From an uncultured Lachnospiraceae bacterium (GTDB lineage: Bacteria; Bacillota; Clostridia; Lachnospirales; Lachnospiraceae): a stretch of 55,848 nt of DNA. The translations under genes and the position numbers were made by a program. The stretch lies in NCBI GenBank assembly GCA_910586275.1, contig CAJUIM010000003.1, positions 1 to 55,848 on the forward strand, written 5' to 3'. The notes beneath the pieces were generated by a model that saw only the letters and a list, made by a program, of their open reading frames with translations, ran no database searches and was not told where the DNA came from. Of this stretch, positions 16,210-23,265 are shown piece after piece (the stretch's first letter is position 1; each line of letters opens with the position of its first letter).

Positions 16210-16935
16210 TCATAACAAGGAAGCTGCGTCCGCATCCAGCAACACCTCGCAGTCGGGATGAAGCTGCAGGACAGAAGCCGGAATCGCTTCCGTCACCGGT
16301 CCCAGCACCGCTTTCTTAATAATTTCCGCCTTTTCCTTCCCCTTTGCAATCAGAACAATCCTTTTTGTATGCATTATTGTCTTAACTCCCAGAGTCAGTC
16401 CTCCCAGACGGCAGTTCTCCGGCACTTGTGTTTCCCTTCTCACCTTTGCCTCAAATCTTTCATCCATGTCACAGACTTGCGTATCGCTGCCAAAAGGCGT
16501 TCCCGGCTGGTTTATCCCGATATGGCCGTTCCATCCGATGCCTAACATCTGTAAGTCCGCCCCTCCCCTCTTATTTATTTCCTCTTCAAACCAACGGCAT
16601 TCCTGCCCGAAATCAATATCCATAGTTCCCGGCATGATAAAACGTTCTTCCGGAATCCCCAGAGGAATGCAAAGCTGCCGCTTGATCATTGCATAGCAGC
16701 TTCCCTCATAACTCCTCGGCAAGCCTACCAGTTCATCCACATTAAAAAATGTCACTTGCGACGTATCAAAAGGATGCAGCCCGTAAATCTCGCTGACAAT
16801 CGCATGCATATTTCCCGTAGTCTGCCCGGTAGAGAAACCGATGACCGAATCCGGTTTTTTCAATATCTGCCCTATAATCCTCCAAGCCGCAGCTTCGTCA
16901 AACTTTCTTTCATTTTCCATAATTGTTATTTTCAT
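16210..16935 (-). CDS. NagB-like glucosamine-6-phosphate deaminase family protein
   Basis: Cytoplasmic NagB/RpiA-fold protein of 241 residues. Classic NagB converts GlcN-6-P to Fru-6-P and ammonia. The phosphate loop GFSTGQTTG and the FNVDELVGL motif with Asp67 are kept. In the active-site motif it reads GIGWNGHIGINQPG where NagB has G.G.(D/N)GHI.FNEPG: His138 is retained, but the triad glutamate is Gln143. This may mean altered chemistry or substrate, so I leave the symbol blank. ATG 16935 has GGAGG 5 bases upstream. It lies 33 bases after the ROK kinase gene, giving a kinase-then-deaminase pair for an amino sugar. Confidence 0.85.
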   Translation of the reverse strand: MKITIMENERKFDEAAAWRIIGQILKKPDSVIGFSTGQTTGNMHAIVSEIYGLHPFDTSQVTFFNVDELVGLPRSYEGSCYAMIKRQLCIPLGIPEERFIMPGTMDIDFGQECRWFEEEINKRGGADLQMLGIGWNGHIGINQPGTPFGSDTQVCDMDERFEAKVRRETQVPENCRLGGLTLGVKTIMHTKRIVLIAKGKEKAEIIKKAVLGPVTEAIPASVLQLHPDCEVLLDADAASLL

Positions 16936-16968
16936 ATTTACCTCCATCCCCGCTTCTGCGGCATATCC

Positions 16969-18009
16969 TTATCTTTGTTCTTCGCAATATATTTTTCCCA
17001 CGGCCGCGGCGCCCGTCACACCGATCCACTCCGGTTTCAGTTCCGAAATGCGGACGCCGTTTTTCACGCCCCTCATAGTAACCGGATGCAGCCTGCCTTT
17101 CACCTGTTCCAGGAACCACGCATCCTGCATGATTCCGCCGCCCAGCACAACGGTGTCCGGATCGCTGGTACGCACAAGGTTATGAATCACTTCCGCCAGC
17201 ACCGCCGCCGCCTCTTCGGCTGCCCGGCCGCATATCGCATCTCCTTCCCTGGCTAGGCGGAATACTTCCTTTACGTCTGCTGCCCGGCCTTCCGCGGATT
17301 TCTCCTTAGGGCTTTCTTTTTCGTTCCCACTGCCTTTTCCCGTTTCGGCAATCCCTGCCAAATGCTCCATATGTTCCGCTTCCGGCCGGCGGTCCCCGGC
17401 TGCCGGATATTTTTTAAGCTGTTCCATTATATTTCCGGCAATTCCGGAGCCGGAGGCCGAAAGTTCCGCGCAGCCCTGCCGGCCGCAGGCACATTGCCTT
17501 TCGGAACTGCCCCTTACCGAAATATGGCCGATTTCCCCGGCATTCTCATTGGCTCCTCTCAGGATCCTTCCGTCCGTCACCATGCCGGCCGCCAGCCCCG
17601 TGCCTACGCTCAGATATATGAAATCCTTGCTGTATCTCCCGCAGCCCCAGAGAAGTTCGGCGGTAGTCCCGCTCCTCACGTCATTATCTATGGCTGCCGG
17701 CACTCCCAATATCTCCGAAACCATAGCGGCCAGCGGAACCGCCTCTCCCGGCTCATGATTCACGGAATGCCAAATCCCTGTTTTATGGCTGCTCATTCCT
17801 ATGATTCCGATTCCCGCTCCCCGCACCAGCCCTTGCTGCGGCACCCTTTCCTTATAGACCCGCAGGCATTGGAGCAAATGCTTTACAATCTCTCCCTGCT
17901 CCCGCTTCCCGGTTTCAAAGCGCATATGTGACAGCAGTTTCCCGTTCCCGTCCACTTCGCCGATTAAAAGCTTGGTACCGCCATAATCAATTCCGATATA
18001 TGATTCCAT
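16969..18009 (-). CDS. ROK family sugar kinase
   Basis: Sugar kinase of 346 residues. The N-terminal phosphate motif is GIDYGGTK, the catalytic aspartate lies in AIDNDVRSG, and the ROK zinc motif appears as CACGRQGCAEL. ROK kinases phosphorylate glucose, GlcNAc, ManNAc, glucosamine or similar at O6. A charged, low-complexity insertion (AETGKGSGNEKESPKEKSAE and flanks) of about 25 residues interrupts the region after the zinc motif and is unusual. ATG 18009 was preferred over 18069 because the protein proper begins at MESYIGIDYGG. It is the first gene of the long minus-strand set and lies opposite the LacI regulator, whose operators flank its promoter. Confidence 0.9.
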   Translation of the reverse strand: MESYIGIDYGGTKLLIGEVDGNGKLLSHMRFETGKREQGEIVKHLLQCLRVYKERVPQQGLVRGAGIGIIGMSSHKTGIWHSVNHEPGEAVPLAAMVSEILGVPAAIDNDVRSGTTAELLWGCGRYSKDFIYLSVGTGLAAGMVTDGRILRGANENAGEIGHISVRGSSERQCACGRQGCAELSASGSGIAGNIMEQLKKYPAAGDRRPEAEHMEHLAGIAETGKGSGNEKESPKEKSAEGRAADVKEVFRLAREGDAICGRAAEEAAAVLAEVIHNLVRTSDPDTVVLGGGIMQDAWFLEQVKGRLHPVTMRGVKNGVRISELKPEWIGVTGAAAVGKIYCEEQR

Positions 18010-18100
18010 CTTCCTGCCTTTCCGCGCACTGCCGCGCACTTTGTAATAACGGAATACCTTCCCCTTCATATCCCTGTTTCTGTAAAATGTGTCACTTATA

Positions 18101-18114
18101 TGAAAGCGTTTTCA
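18101..18114. promoter_or_regulatory. LacI/CcpA-type operator 1 (cre-like)
   Basis: TGAAAGCGTTTTCA is a near-perfect palindrome with a central CG and fits the cre consensus TGWNANCGNTNWCA. It lies just downstream of the -10 of the ROK promoter, over the likely transcription start, so binding would block the glycan operon. It could serve CcpA or the LacI regulator encoded at 18436. Confidence 0.7.
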
Positions 18115-18122
18115 TGCATTTA

Positions 18123-18151
18123 ACATTATCATACTATTAGTAAGAATTCAA
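18123..18151 (-). promoter_or_regulatory. promoter of the ROK-led operon
   Basis: TTGAAT (18146-18151) and TAATGT (18123-18128) are separated by 17 bases, with an extended TG before the -10. The spacer TCTTACTAATAGTATGA is nearly the same as that of the binding-protein promoter at 13515-13543. The gap 18010-18435 otherwise holds two operators, the lacI promoter and tandem repeats. Confidence 0.65.
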
Positions 18152-18215
18152 CATGTTTTTCCAAACTATTATTACTTTTTGTTTTGTAATGGACAAGCCG
18201 ATAATTTTTTTATTT

Positions 18216-18229
18216 TGCAAACGTTTTCA
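18216..18229. promoter_or_regulatory. LacI/CcpA-type operator 2
   Basis: TGCAAACGTTTTCA has the central CG and half-sites of LacI-family operators, with one mismatch to the cre consensus. It ends exactly where the -35 of the lacI promoter (18230) begins, a position suited to autoregulation. It is 115 bases from operator 1, so looping between the two is possible. Confidence 0.6.
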
Positions 18230-18258
18230 TTGCATTTCATATTTTTTCACATTATAAT
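18230..18258 (+). promoter_or_regulatory. promoter of the lacI-type regulator
   Basis: TTGCAT (18230-18235) and TATAAT (18253-18258) are 17 bases apart. The transcript would begin near 18265, leaving a leader of about 170 bases that contains the 17-bp tandem repeats. Confidence 0.75.
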
Positions 18259-18341
18259 GAAAATGCAGAAAGGCAATAACCCTTTTTGCGGCCTTTCCAT
18301 GCCGCTTTGAGAAAGTGCTGCTTTCAGAAATTGCCGCTGAA

Positions 18342-18426
18342 GAATATGTGAACCTGCAGAACATGCAAACCTGCAGAACATGCGAACCTGCAGAACATGC
18401 GGACCTGCAGAATATGAGAACCTAAA
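18342..18426 (+). repeat. five tandem 17-bp repeats in the lacI leader
   Basis: Five units of 17 bases follow one another exactly, of the form GAACATGCGAACCTGCA, starting at 18342, 18359, 18376, 18393 and 18410. The central three differ at one or two positions; the outer two are more diverged. The last unit runs directly into the AAAGGAG ribosome binding site. Each junction creates CTGCAG. Confidence 0.9.
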
Positions 18427-18435
18427 GGAGATTCC

Positions 18436-19512
18436 ATGAAAACAAATATAACCATTAAGCAGATTGCCCTGGAAAGCAACGTATCCATGGCCACGGTGTC
18501 CCGCTACCTTAACGGCACGGTAACCGTATCCGATGAAAAAAGACAGCAGATCGAAGCAGTCATTGAAAAATATCATTTCACTCCCAATACCCATGCCAGA
18601 AGCTTAAGTTCCGGGCGGACTATGACCTTGGGCATTGTCATTCCCGATATTTCCAACCCCTATTTTTATTCCCTTTTCTTGGAAATCCAGAAAGAAGCCA
18701 ACCAAAACGGCTATACCCTTCTTCTTTACAATACTTCCTTCCGCCAAAACGATAAAGAATCCGGGGAAGAGGAATATTTCCGCAAGTTGATTCAGCACCG
18801 GGTAGACGGAGCCTTGGTGCTGGGCGGCCAGATTGACCTTATGTCCCCTTCCCCTTCCTATCTTGAAGCACTGAACAGGCTGGGGGACAGCATCCCCGTA
18901 GTGGTGATGGGGCATCCCGTTCCCGGCAGTTCCTGTCATTTTCTGGAACCGGAAAACGGCTCCGGCGTCACTGCGGTATTTCATCACCTTTACTCCCTAG
19001 GGCACAGGGAAATTGCCTTTCTCGGGGGCAATGCCGGCGTGCGCATCACGGAAATACGGCTGACGGCCTACCGGAACCTGCTTTCCCTGCATCATTTACC
19101 GGAAGACCCCGATCATACCGTGCTCACCGACTACTATGCGGAAGACGGTTATCAGGCCGCGCTCCGGCTGGCGGAACAATCCCGCTCCTTTACGGCAGTC
19201 ATCGCCGCCAATGACAATGTGGCCATCGGAGCAATCCGCGCCTTCCGGGACATAGGCGTTTCCGTCCCTGCGGACATTTCCGTAGCCAGCTGTGACCATT
19301 TTACCGCCGGGGAGTACTCCGTCCCCCGCATTACCGGCATCGTCCGTGACTCCACCTTGCTGGGCCGGCTTTTCATCCACACCCTGCTGCGGAACATAAA
19401 AAAAGAAAGCGGGGATATTTCCCTTGCGCTTTCCTCCTACCTTCTGGAAGCGGAAAGCTGCCGCCCCCCTGAACCGGCCGAACCGGCACATAACCTGAAT
19501 ATATACCGGTAA
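18436..19512 (+). CDS. LacI family transcriptional regulator
   Basis: Repressor of 358 residues. Residues 5-50 form the LacI helix-turn-helix and hinge (IKQIALESNVSMATVSRYLNG); the rest is a periplasmic-binding-protein-like sugar-sensing domain with the usual LGIVIPDISNPYFYSLFLEIQKEA start and the AAND.VAIGAIRAF segment. ATG 18436 has AAAGGAG 5 bases upstream. It is divergent from the ROK-led glycan operon, with two LacI-type operators between them, so it most likely represses that operon and itself until an imported sugar or sugar phosphate binds. A run of nine G follows the stop codon at 19515-19523. Confidence 0.93.
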   Translation: MKTNITIKQIALESNVSMATVSRYLNGTVTVSDEKRQQIEAVIEKYHFTPNTHARSLSSGRTMTLGIVIPDISNPYFYSLFLEIQKEANQNGYTLLLYNTSFRQNDKESGEEEYFRKLIQHRVDGALVLGGQIDLMSPSPSYLEALNRLGDSIPVVVMGHPVPGSSCHFLEPENGSGVTAVFHHLYSLGHREIAFLGGNAGVRITEIRLTAYRNLLSLHHLPEDPDHTVLTDYYAEDGYQAALRLAEQSRSFTAVIAANDNVAIGAIRAFRDIGVSVPADISVASCDHFTAGEYSVPRITGIVRDSTLLGRLFIHTLLRNIKKESGDISLALSSYLLEAESCRPPEPAEPAHNLNIYR

Positions 19513-19594
19513 CCGGGGGGGGGCTGCCGCAGATGCGTCCCGCAAAACCGAATCCGACATTTACACATGGGTTGATATCGTCAGAGAAATATTT

Positions 19595-19619
19595 TTGTAT
19601 TAAATATTGTTTTATACAA
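19595..19619. promoter_or_regulatory. inverted repeat over the promoter of the YheO-type regulator
   Basis: TTGTAT (19595-19600) and ATACAA (19614-19619) form an inverted repeat with a 13-base spacer that covers the -35 box at 19607. This is a plausible autoregulatory operator. Confidence 0.4.
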
Positions 19620-19635
19620 TTTCAAATGATATAAT
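19607..19635 (+). promoter_or_regulatory. promoter of the YheO-type regulator
   Basis: TTGTTT (19607-19612) and TATAAT (19630-19635) are 17 bases apart, about 40 bases before the start codon at 19674. Confidence 0.75.
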
Positions 19636-19673
19636 TATTTAGACTGTCACTAAAGAAATAAGGAGGCTTTTTT

Positions 19674-20315
19674 ATGAAATCAATTCAGGATGAATTGCCG
19701 CTGCTGCAGCAGATTTTAACATTAATTTCCAGTCATTTCGGAGCAAAATGTGAAGTTGTTCTCCATGACCTGACAAAAGATTATAACAGCACCATTGTGG
19801 ATATCCGGAACGGGGATATTACAAACCGAAAAATCGGCGGCTGTGGCAGCAATCTTGGACTGGAGGTGCTTCGGGGTTCCGTTGTGGACGGAGACCGATA
19901 CAATTATGTAACAACATTGAACAACGGCAAAATCCTCCGTTCATCTTCCATTTATCTAAAAGACGATGACGGCAGCATTATCGGCTCTATCTGTATCAAT
20001 TACGACATTACGGAAACCCTGCAGTTCGAAGGATTTCTCAGACAATTCAACCACTTTTCCCCCGCACAGGATGAGGAAGTCTTTGCATCCGACGTGAATT
20101 CACTGCTGAAACACTTAATCTCAGAAGCGCAGAAACAAATCGGCAAACCCGTTTCCGAAATGAATAAAGAAGAAAAAATAACTTTCATCCGCTACCTTGA
20201 TGAAAAAGGTGCCTTTTTAATTACAAAATCAGGCGAACATATCTGCGAACTGCTGGGAATCAGTAAATTTACCTTTTACAATTATCTTGAAATCAGCCGG
20301 ACAGCAAAAGAATAG
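19674..20315 (+). CDS. YheO-like PAS domain transcriptional regulator
   Basis: DNA-binding regulator of 213 residues. Residues about 8-115 form a YheO-type PAS sensor (CEVVLHDL, then SSSIYLKDDDGSIIGSICINYD); residues about 160-210 are the HTH_22 domain (FIRYLDEKGAFLITKSGEHICELLGISKFTFYNYLE). Relatives sense small metabolites, and DguR, a D-glutamate regulator that works beside a RidA-type gene, belongs to this family. AGGAGG lies 7 bases upstream of ATG 19674. It stands alone between the lacI-type gene and the DUF4127 gene with its own promoter and terminator. A link to the D-amino-acid-like enzymes at 3975-7317 is possible but inferred. Confidence 0.9.
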   Translation: MKSIQDELPLLQQILTLISSHFGAKCEVVLHDLTKDYNSTIVDIRNGDITNRKIGGCGSNLGLEVLRGSVVDGDRYNYVTTLNNGKILRSSSIYLKDDDGSIIGSICINYDITETLQFEGFLRQFNHFSPAQDEEVFASDVNSLLKHLISEAQKQIGKPVSEMNKEEKITFIRYLDEKGAFLITKSGEHICELLGISKFTFYNYLEISRTAKE

Positions 20316-20336
20316 CATTGGCTGCTATTCTTTTTT
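20308..20336. terminator. bidirectional intrinsic terminator
   Basis: AAGAATAGCA (20308-20317) pairs perfectly with TGCTATTCTT (20323-20332) around a 5-base loop and runs into a T-tract on the plus strand. It includes the stop codon of the YheO-type gene and lies just before the stop of the convergent DUF4127 gene. Confidence 0.85.
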
Positions 20337-20341
20337 ATGTC

Positions 20342-21856
20342 CTAATGCATTATTTCAATCTCTATTTCAAACATCCGGTTCCATGGCATATGAAGGTCAA
20401 AATCCCATGCCTCTCCCGGAAAATAATGTCTTTGGAACTCTTTCAGCTTTTCCTTCACAATTTCCCGTACTTCCGGTTCCTTATCCCCCAGATTCAAAGA
20501 ATGGATAGCCGGGTCGATTTCCTTTAATCTCTCCGTTACCGCCCTCCTTACTTCTCCCATATAGCCCCAATCTTCCAAATACCGGAAGAACAGAAACTCC
20601 CTGGATGCCAAAGATTCCTCTCCCTTTTTCAAGGAGCAGCAGGCAGTCAGATGGGCAATCACGGTCCCGAGAGTATTGGAAGAGGTATTCCATCCCGCAT
20701 AGGCATCCACTTTGTCCAGCAAATCCTGTTCATAAAGAAACTGCATCAGGGCACGGTCCGCCATATTGGGTATGGCGCAGTCTGCCACCCCGCATCTTTG
20801 CCCCCGCTTCAGATATTTTCGCAACCTTGCCGTCAGTGCGTGGAGATTTCTTTCGCTTTCCAGAAAAATCTCATCCGTCACCAGTTCCTTTTCCAATCTT
20901 AAGCTAAACGGCGTAGGCGGATTCACCGCCAATACTGCCTCGGCCTCAGCAGATGTCTCCGCAATCTGACAGCCTGCCGCCAGCAGCTGATACTGCACCG
21001 TTTCCCCGATGCTTCTGTCCTCATAGGAAGGAATCTGATACTGTCCCCGCAAAGAAGAATAATCCACATACACGGACAAAGGTTCCTGCCGCAGCCGGTT
21101 CACCGCCCTTGCCAAAAGCGTACAGCCCACTTCATCCGCCCCGGGATAGAAATATACTTTGGAAAACAGTTCCCGGCTCTTTGCATAGGCAGCCAGCATC
21201 CTTCGTTCCGCCGGCGCATATCCGTGCTCCCGACAGTCATCCAACGGAATAATGAGGAAATCCAGCACCCCTTCTGCCAACAAGTCTATGGAATGCTTAT
21301 TACAATTATAATTAGTGCTCCTCCGGTTCAGAAAATCCCCCAGCACATCCTGCGGAATCTCCTCTTCCAGCCTTGCCTTTTCCGCCCTTTCCTCTTCCGA
21401 TATAAGCCGTAGGTTCTCCTTATCCCTTAGGACGCCGTAACGGAAAATCCGATATCCATAATCTTCATAATAATCCGGCTCTTCCCCGCTTCCGTCCCTT
21501 GCAGGCGCACGCGTAATCAATTGGAACGCATAGATCTGCAGACCCGGATTTTCTTTTTTCAGCAATTTCAGGCGGTTTATCCTTTCTTTACATTCCTCTT
21601 CCGTAAAATGATGCAGCCTGGAAGGCACAATCCCTCCGTATAGGAACAAGTCCATGGACACGATCAAAATGGAAGCCCCCGCCGCTTCTTTTCTTGTCCA
21701 TTCCCAGATTCCTTCTATATCTGCCGGCTGCTTAAAATTTCCCAGTAGGTTTTTCGGGACAAACACCACATTTTGGCTGCTGATTTTTCCGATATACTCC
21801 GGATACAGATAGTTACATGGCCGCTCATCCAGCGGAAGAAAAACTATTTTTTCCAT
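20342..21856 (-). CDS. DUF4127 family protein
   Basis: Protein of 504 residues that I place in DUF4127 from its opening MEKIVFLPLDERPCNYLYP, the SMDLFLYGGIVPSRLHH segment and the GAYAGWNTSSNTLGT-like stretch (DAYAGWNTSSNTLGTVIAHL). No signal peptide or membrane segment is visible. The function of the family is unknown to me, but it is often seen near carbohydrate-use genes. ATG 21856 has AGGAGG 5 bases upstream, behind a strong promoter (21897-21925). It faces away from the GNAT-GH20-GH125 operon across a shared control region, so it is probably regulated with those hydrolases. Confidence 0.85.
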   Translation of the reverse strand: MEKIVFLPLDERPCNYLYPEYIGKISSQNVVFVPKNLLGNFKQPADIEGIWEWTRKEAAGASILIVSMDLFLYGGIVPSRLHHFTEEECKERINRLKLLKKENPGLQIYAFQLITRAPARDGSGEEPDYYEDYGYRIFRYGVLRDKENLRLISEEERAEKARLEEEIPQDVLGDFLNRRSTNYNCNKHSIDLLAEGVLDFLIIPLDDCREHGYAPAERRMLAAYAKSRELFSKVYFYPGADEVGCTLLARAVNRLRQEPLSVYVDYSSLRGQYQIPSYEDRSIGETVQYQLLAAGCQIAETSAEAEAVLAVNPPTPFSLRLEKELVTDEIFLESERNLHALTARLRKYLKRGQRCGVADCAIPNMADRALMQFLYEQDLLDKVDAYAGWNTSSNTLGTVIAHLTACCSLKKGEESLASREFLFFRYLEDWGYMGEVRRAVTERLKEIDPAIHSLNLGDKEPEVREIVKEKLKEFQRHYFPGEAWDFDLHMPWNRMFEIEIEIMH

Positions 21857-21896
21857 ATATGCCTCCTTTTTTCAAACTTTTAGTATGATTTATGAC

Positions 21897-21925
21897 ATTA
21901 TATCTTTTTATTTTTCCGCAGTCAA
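21897..21925 (-). promoter_or_regulatory. promoter of the DUF4127 gene
   Basis: TTGACT (21920-21925) and TATAAT (21897-21902) are 17 bases apart on the minus strand, about 40 bases before the start codon. The -35 box lies in the spacer of the inverted repeat at 21911-21940. Confidence 0.8.
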
Positions 21926-21940
21926 TGGATTGCGGAAAAA
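21911..21940. promoter_or_regulatory. 10-bp perfect inverted repeat between divergent promoters
   Basis: TTTTTCCGCA (21911-21920) and TGCGGAAAAA (21931-21940) are perfect inverted copies with a 10-base spacer. Half-site centres are 20 bases apart, two helical turns, as expected for a dimeric repressor. The site covers the -35 of the DUF4127 promoter and lies upstream of the divergent promoter at 21953. Confidence 0.6.
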
Positions 21941-21952
21941 TCCTTTCGGCCA

Positions 21953-21981
21953 TTGTATATTTTCCCTTTCTGTGGTACTAT
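21953..21981 (+). promoter_or_regulatory. promoter of the GNAT-GH20-GH125 operon
   Basis: TTGTAT (21953-21958) and TACTAT (21976-21981) are 17 bases apart with TG one base before the -10. The first start codon of the operon is at 22043. Confidence 0.65.
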
Positions 21982-22042
21982 AGAATTATAACTAATTGTC
22001 AGTTTGTATTCTGTTTTCTAACATATTGTATGGAGGTGTTTT

Positions 22043-23182
22043 ATGGTTCTTTATCGGAAGGCTTTGCCGGAGGAAATGCCGGAACTTTTGGACTTTATCA
22101 ATATGGTTTTCAGCATGGCACACTATCCTCATGATTTCAGAGTTCTCCTGCCAAAACTGTACGGCGAAGGGAACGAGGAAAAATCCACGCATTATATCGC
22201 CGTGGAGAATGACCGCATAAAAGCTGCGGTATGCGTGCTGCCTATCACGCTCTGCCATAAAGACAGCCGTATTACCTGCGCAACCGTAGGCAGTGTCTCG
22301 GTTCATCCTTATTCCAGAAACAGCGGCTATATGCGTCAGCTGATGAAAATGGCTGTCTCCGATATGGAAAAAGACGGAATCTGCATGAGCAGTTTGTCCG
22401 GCAGGCGGCAGCGTTATCAATATTACGGCTATGAACTTGGCGGCTATTATTATAGCTATCGCTTTATACCCGATAACTTCCGCCATTGTGCCGGGAAATT
22501 CCCCCATCGGAATATCTGCTTAGAAAAAATTTCCGACAGCGAAAATCCTTATTTAGATGACATGCGGCGGCTTTGCACGGAACAGACGGTTTATCCACTG
22601 CGGAACCCCGATGATTTCTACACAATTTGCCAAAGCTGGACTTCCAGTCTTTATGCCGTGCTGGAAGCCGGAGTGTTCCAAGGATATGTATCGCTGAACA
22701 ACAATATTTTGCAGGAAATGTGCCTGAAGGACTCTTCCCTGACCTTTTCCTGCCTGCAGAGCTGTCTGGAAAAGGCAGGGGGACAGGAACTGCTGCTGCG
22801 GGTACATCCTTACGAAAAATCCCTTATGGGTCAGATTTCCGCTTTCCATGAATCCTGCACCCTGCATACAGACGATAATTATCAGATTTTCCGCTTCCGG
22901 GAAGTGCTGCAGTTCTTTCTGGACGTAAAATCGGAATGCTGCCGGCTGGAAAACGGCAGTCTGGATTTTTCCGTGCAGGGACACGGTGCTTTCCGCATCA
23001 CTGTTCGGAACGGAAAAGCCACTGTGTCCCCTTTGGACGAAACTCCGGAAATCATGCTTACGCCTTTGGAATTCGTATCCTGCATGTTCTCCCCGGAACC
23101 GGGCATGCGGGAAAGGCTGCTGCCGGAATCCTTTCACTGGTTCCCGCTGCCCTTGGCACTCTATCCGTTGGATAAATGCTGA
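22043..23182 (+). CDS. GNAT family N-acetyltransferase (Eis-like)
   Basis: Protein of 379 residues. The N-terminal GNAT domain (about 1-150) includes ATVGSVSVHPYSRNSGYMRQLMKMAVSDM, the acetyl-CoA-binding segment. The length, a second GNAT-like middle part and an SCP2-like C-terminal domain (about 280-379) recall Eis-type acetyltransferases, which modify amines. ATG 22043 is preceded by ATGGAGGT at 5 bases. It is the first gene of an operon with GH20 and GH125, which makes an amino-sugar or glycopeptide amine a conceivable acceptor. The true substrate is unknown. Confidence 0.82.
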   Translation: MVLYRKALPEEMPELLDFINMVFSMAHYPHDFRVLLPKLYGEGNEEKSTHYIAVENDRIKAAVCVLPITLCHKDSRITCATVGSVSVHPYSRNSGYMRQLMKMAVSDMEKDGICMSSLSGRRQRYQYYGYELGGYYYSYRFIPDNFRHCAGKFPHRNICLEKISDSENPYLDDMRRLCTEQTVYPLRNPDDFYTICQSWTSSLYAVLEAGVFQGYVSLNNNILQEMCLKDSSLTFSCLQSCLEKAGGQELLLRVHPYEKSLMGQISAFHESCTLHTDDNYQIFRFREVLQFFLDVKSECCRLENGSLDFSVQGHGAFRITVRNGKATVSPLDETPEIMLTPLEFVSCMFSPEPGMRERLLPESFHWFPLPLALYPLDKC

Positions 23183-23265
23183 CAGCAATTTATCCGTCCC
23201 TTTGCGTCCGCGCGGCCAACGCAAATCCGTAACATATCAAAAGCCGCGCAGAAATGAGGAAAATT

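Noticed and set aside
14103..16319. 738-codon open frame on the plus strand
   Set aside because: It is fully antisense to the GH9 gene, has no ribosome site or recognisable domain, and reflects codon bias of the real gene.
18342..18426. Tandem repeats as a CRISPR array
   Set aside because: Units of 17 bases are contiguous with no spacers and no cas genes nearby.
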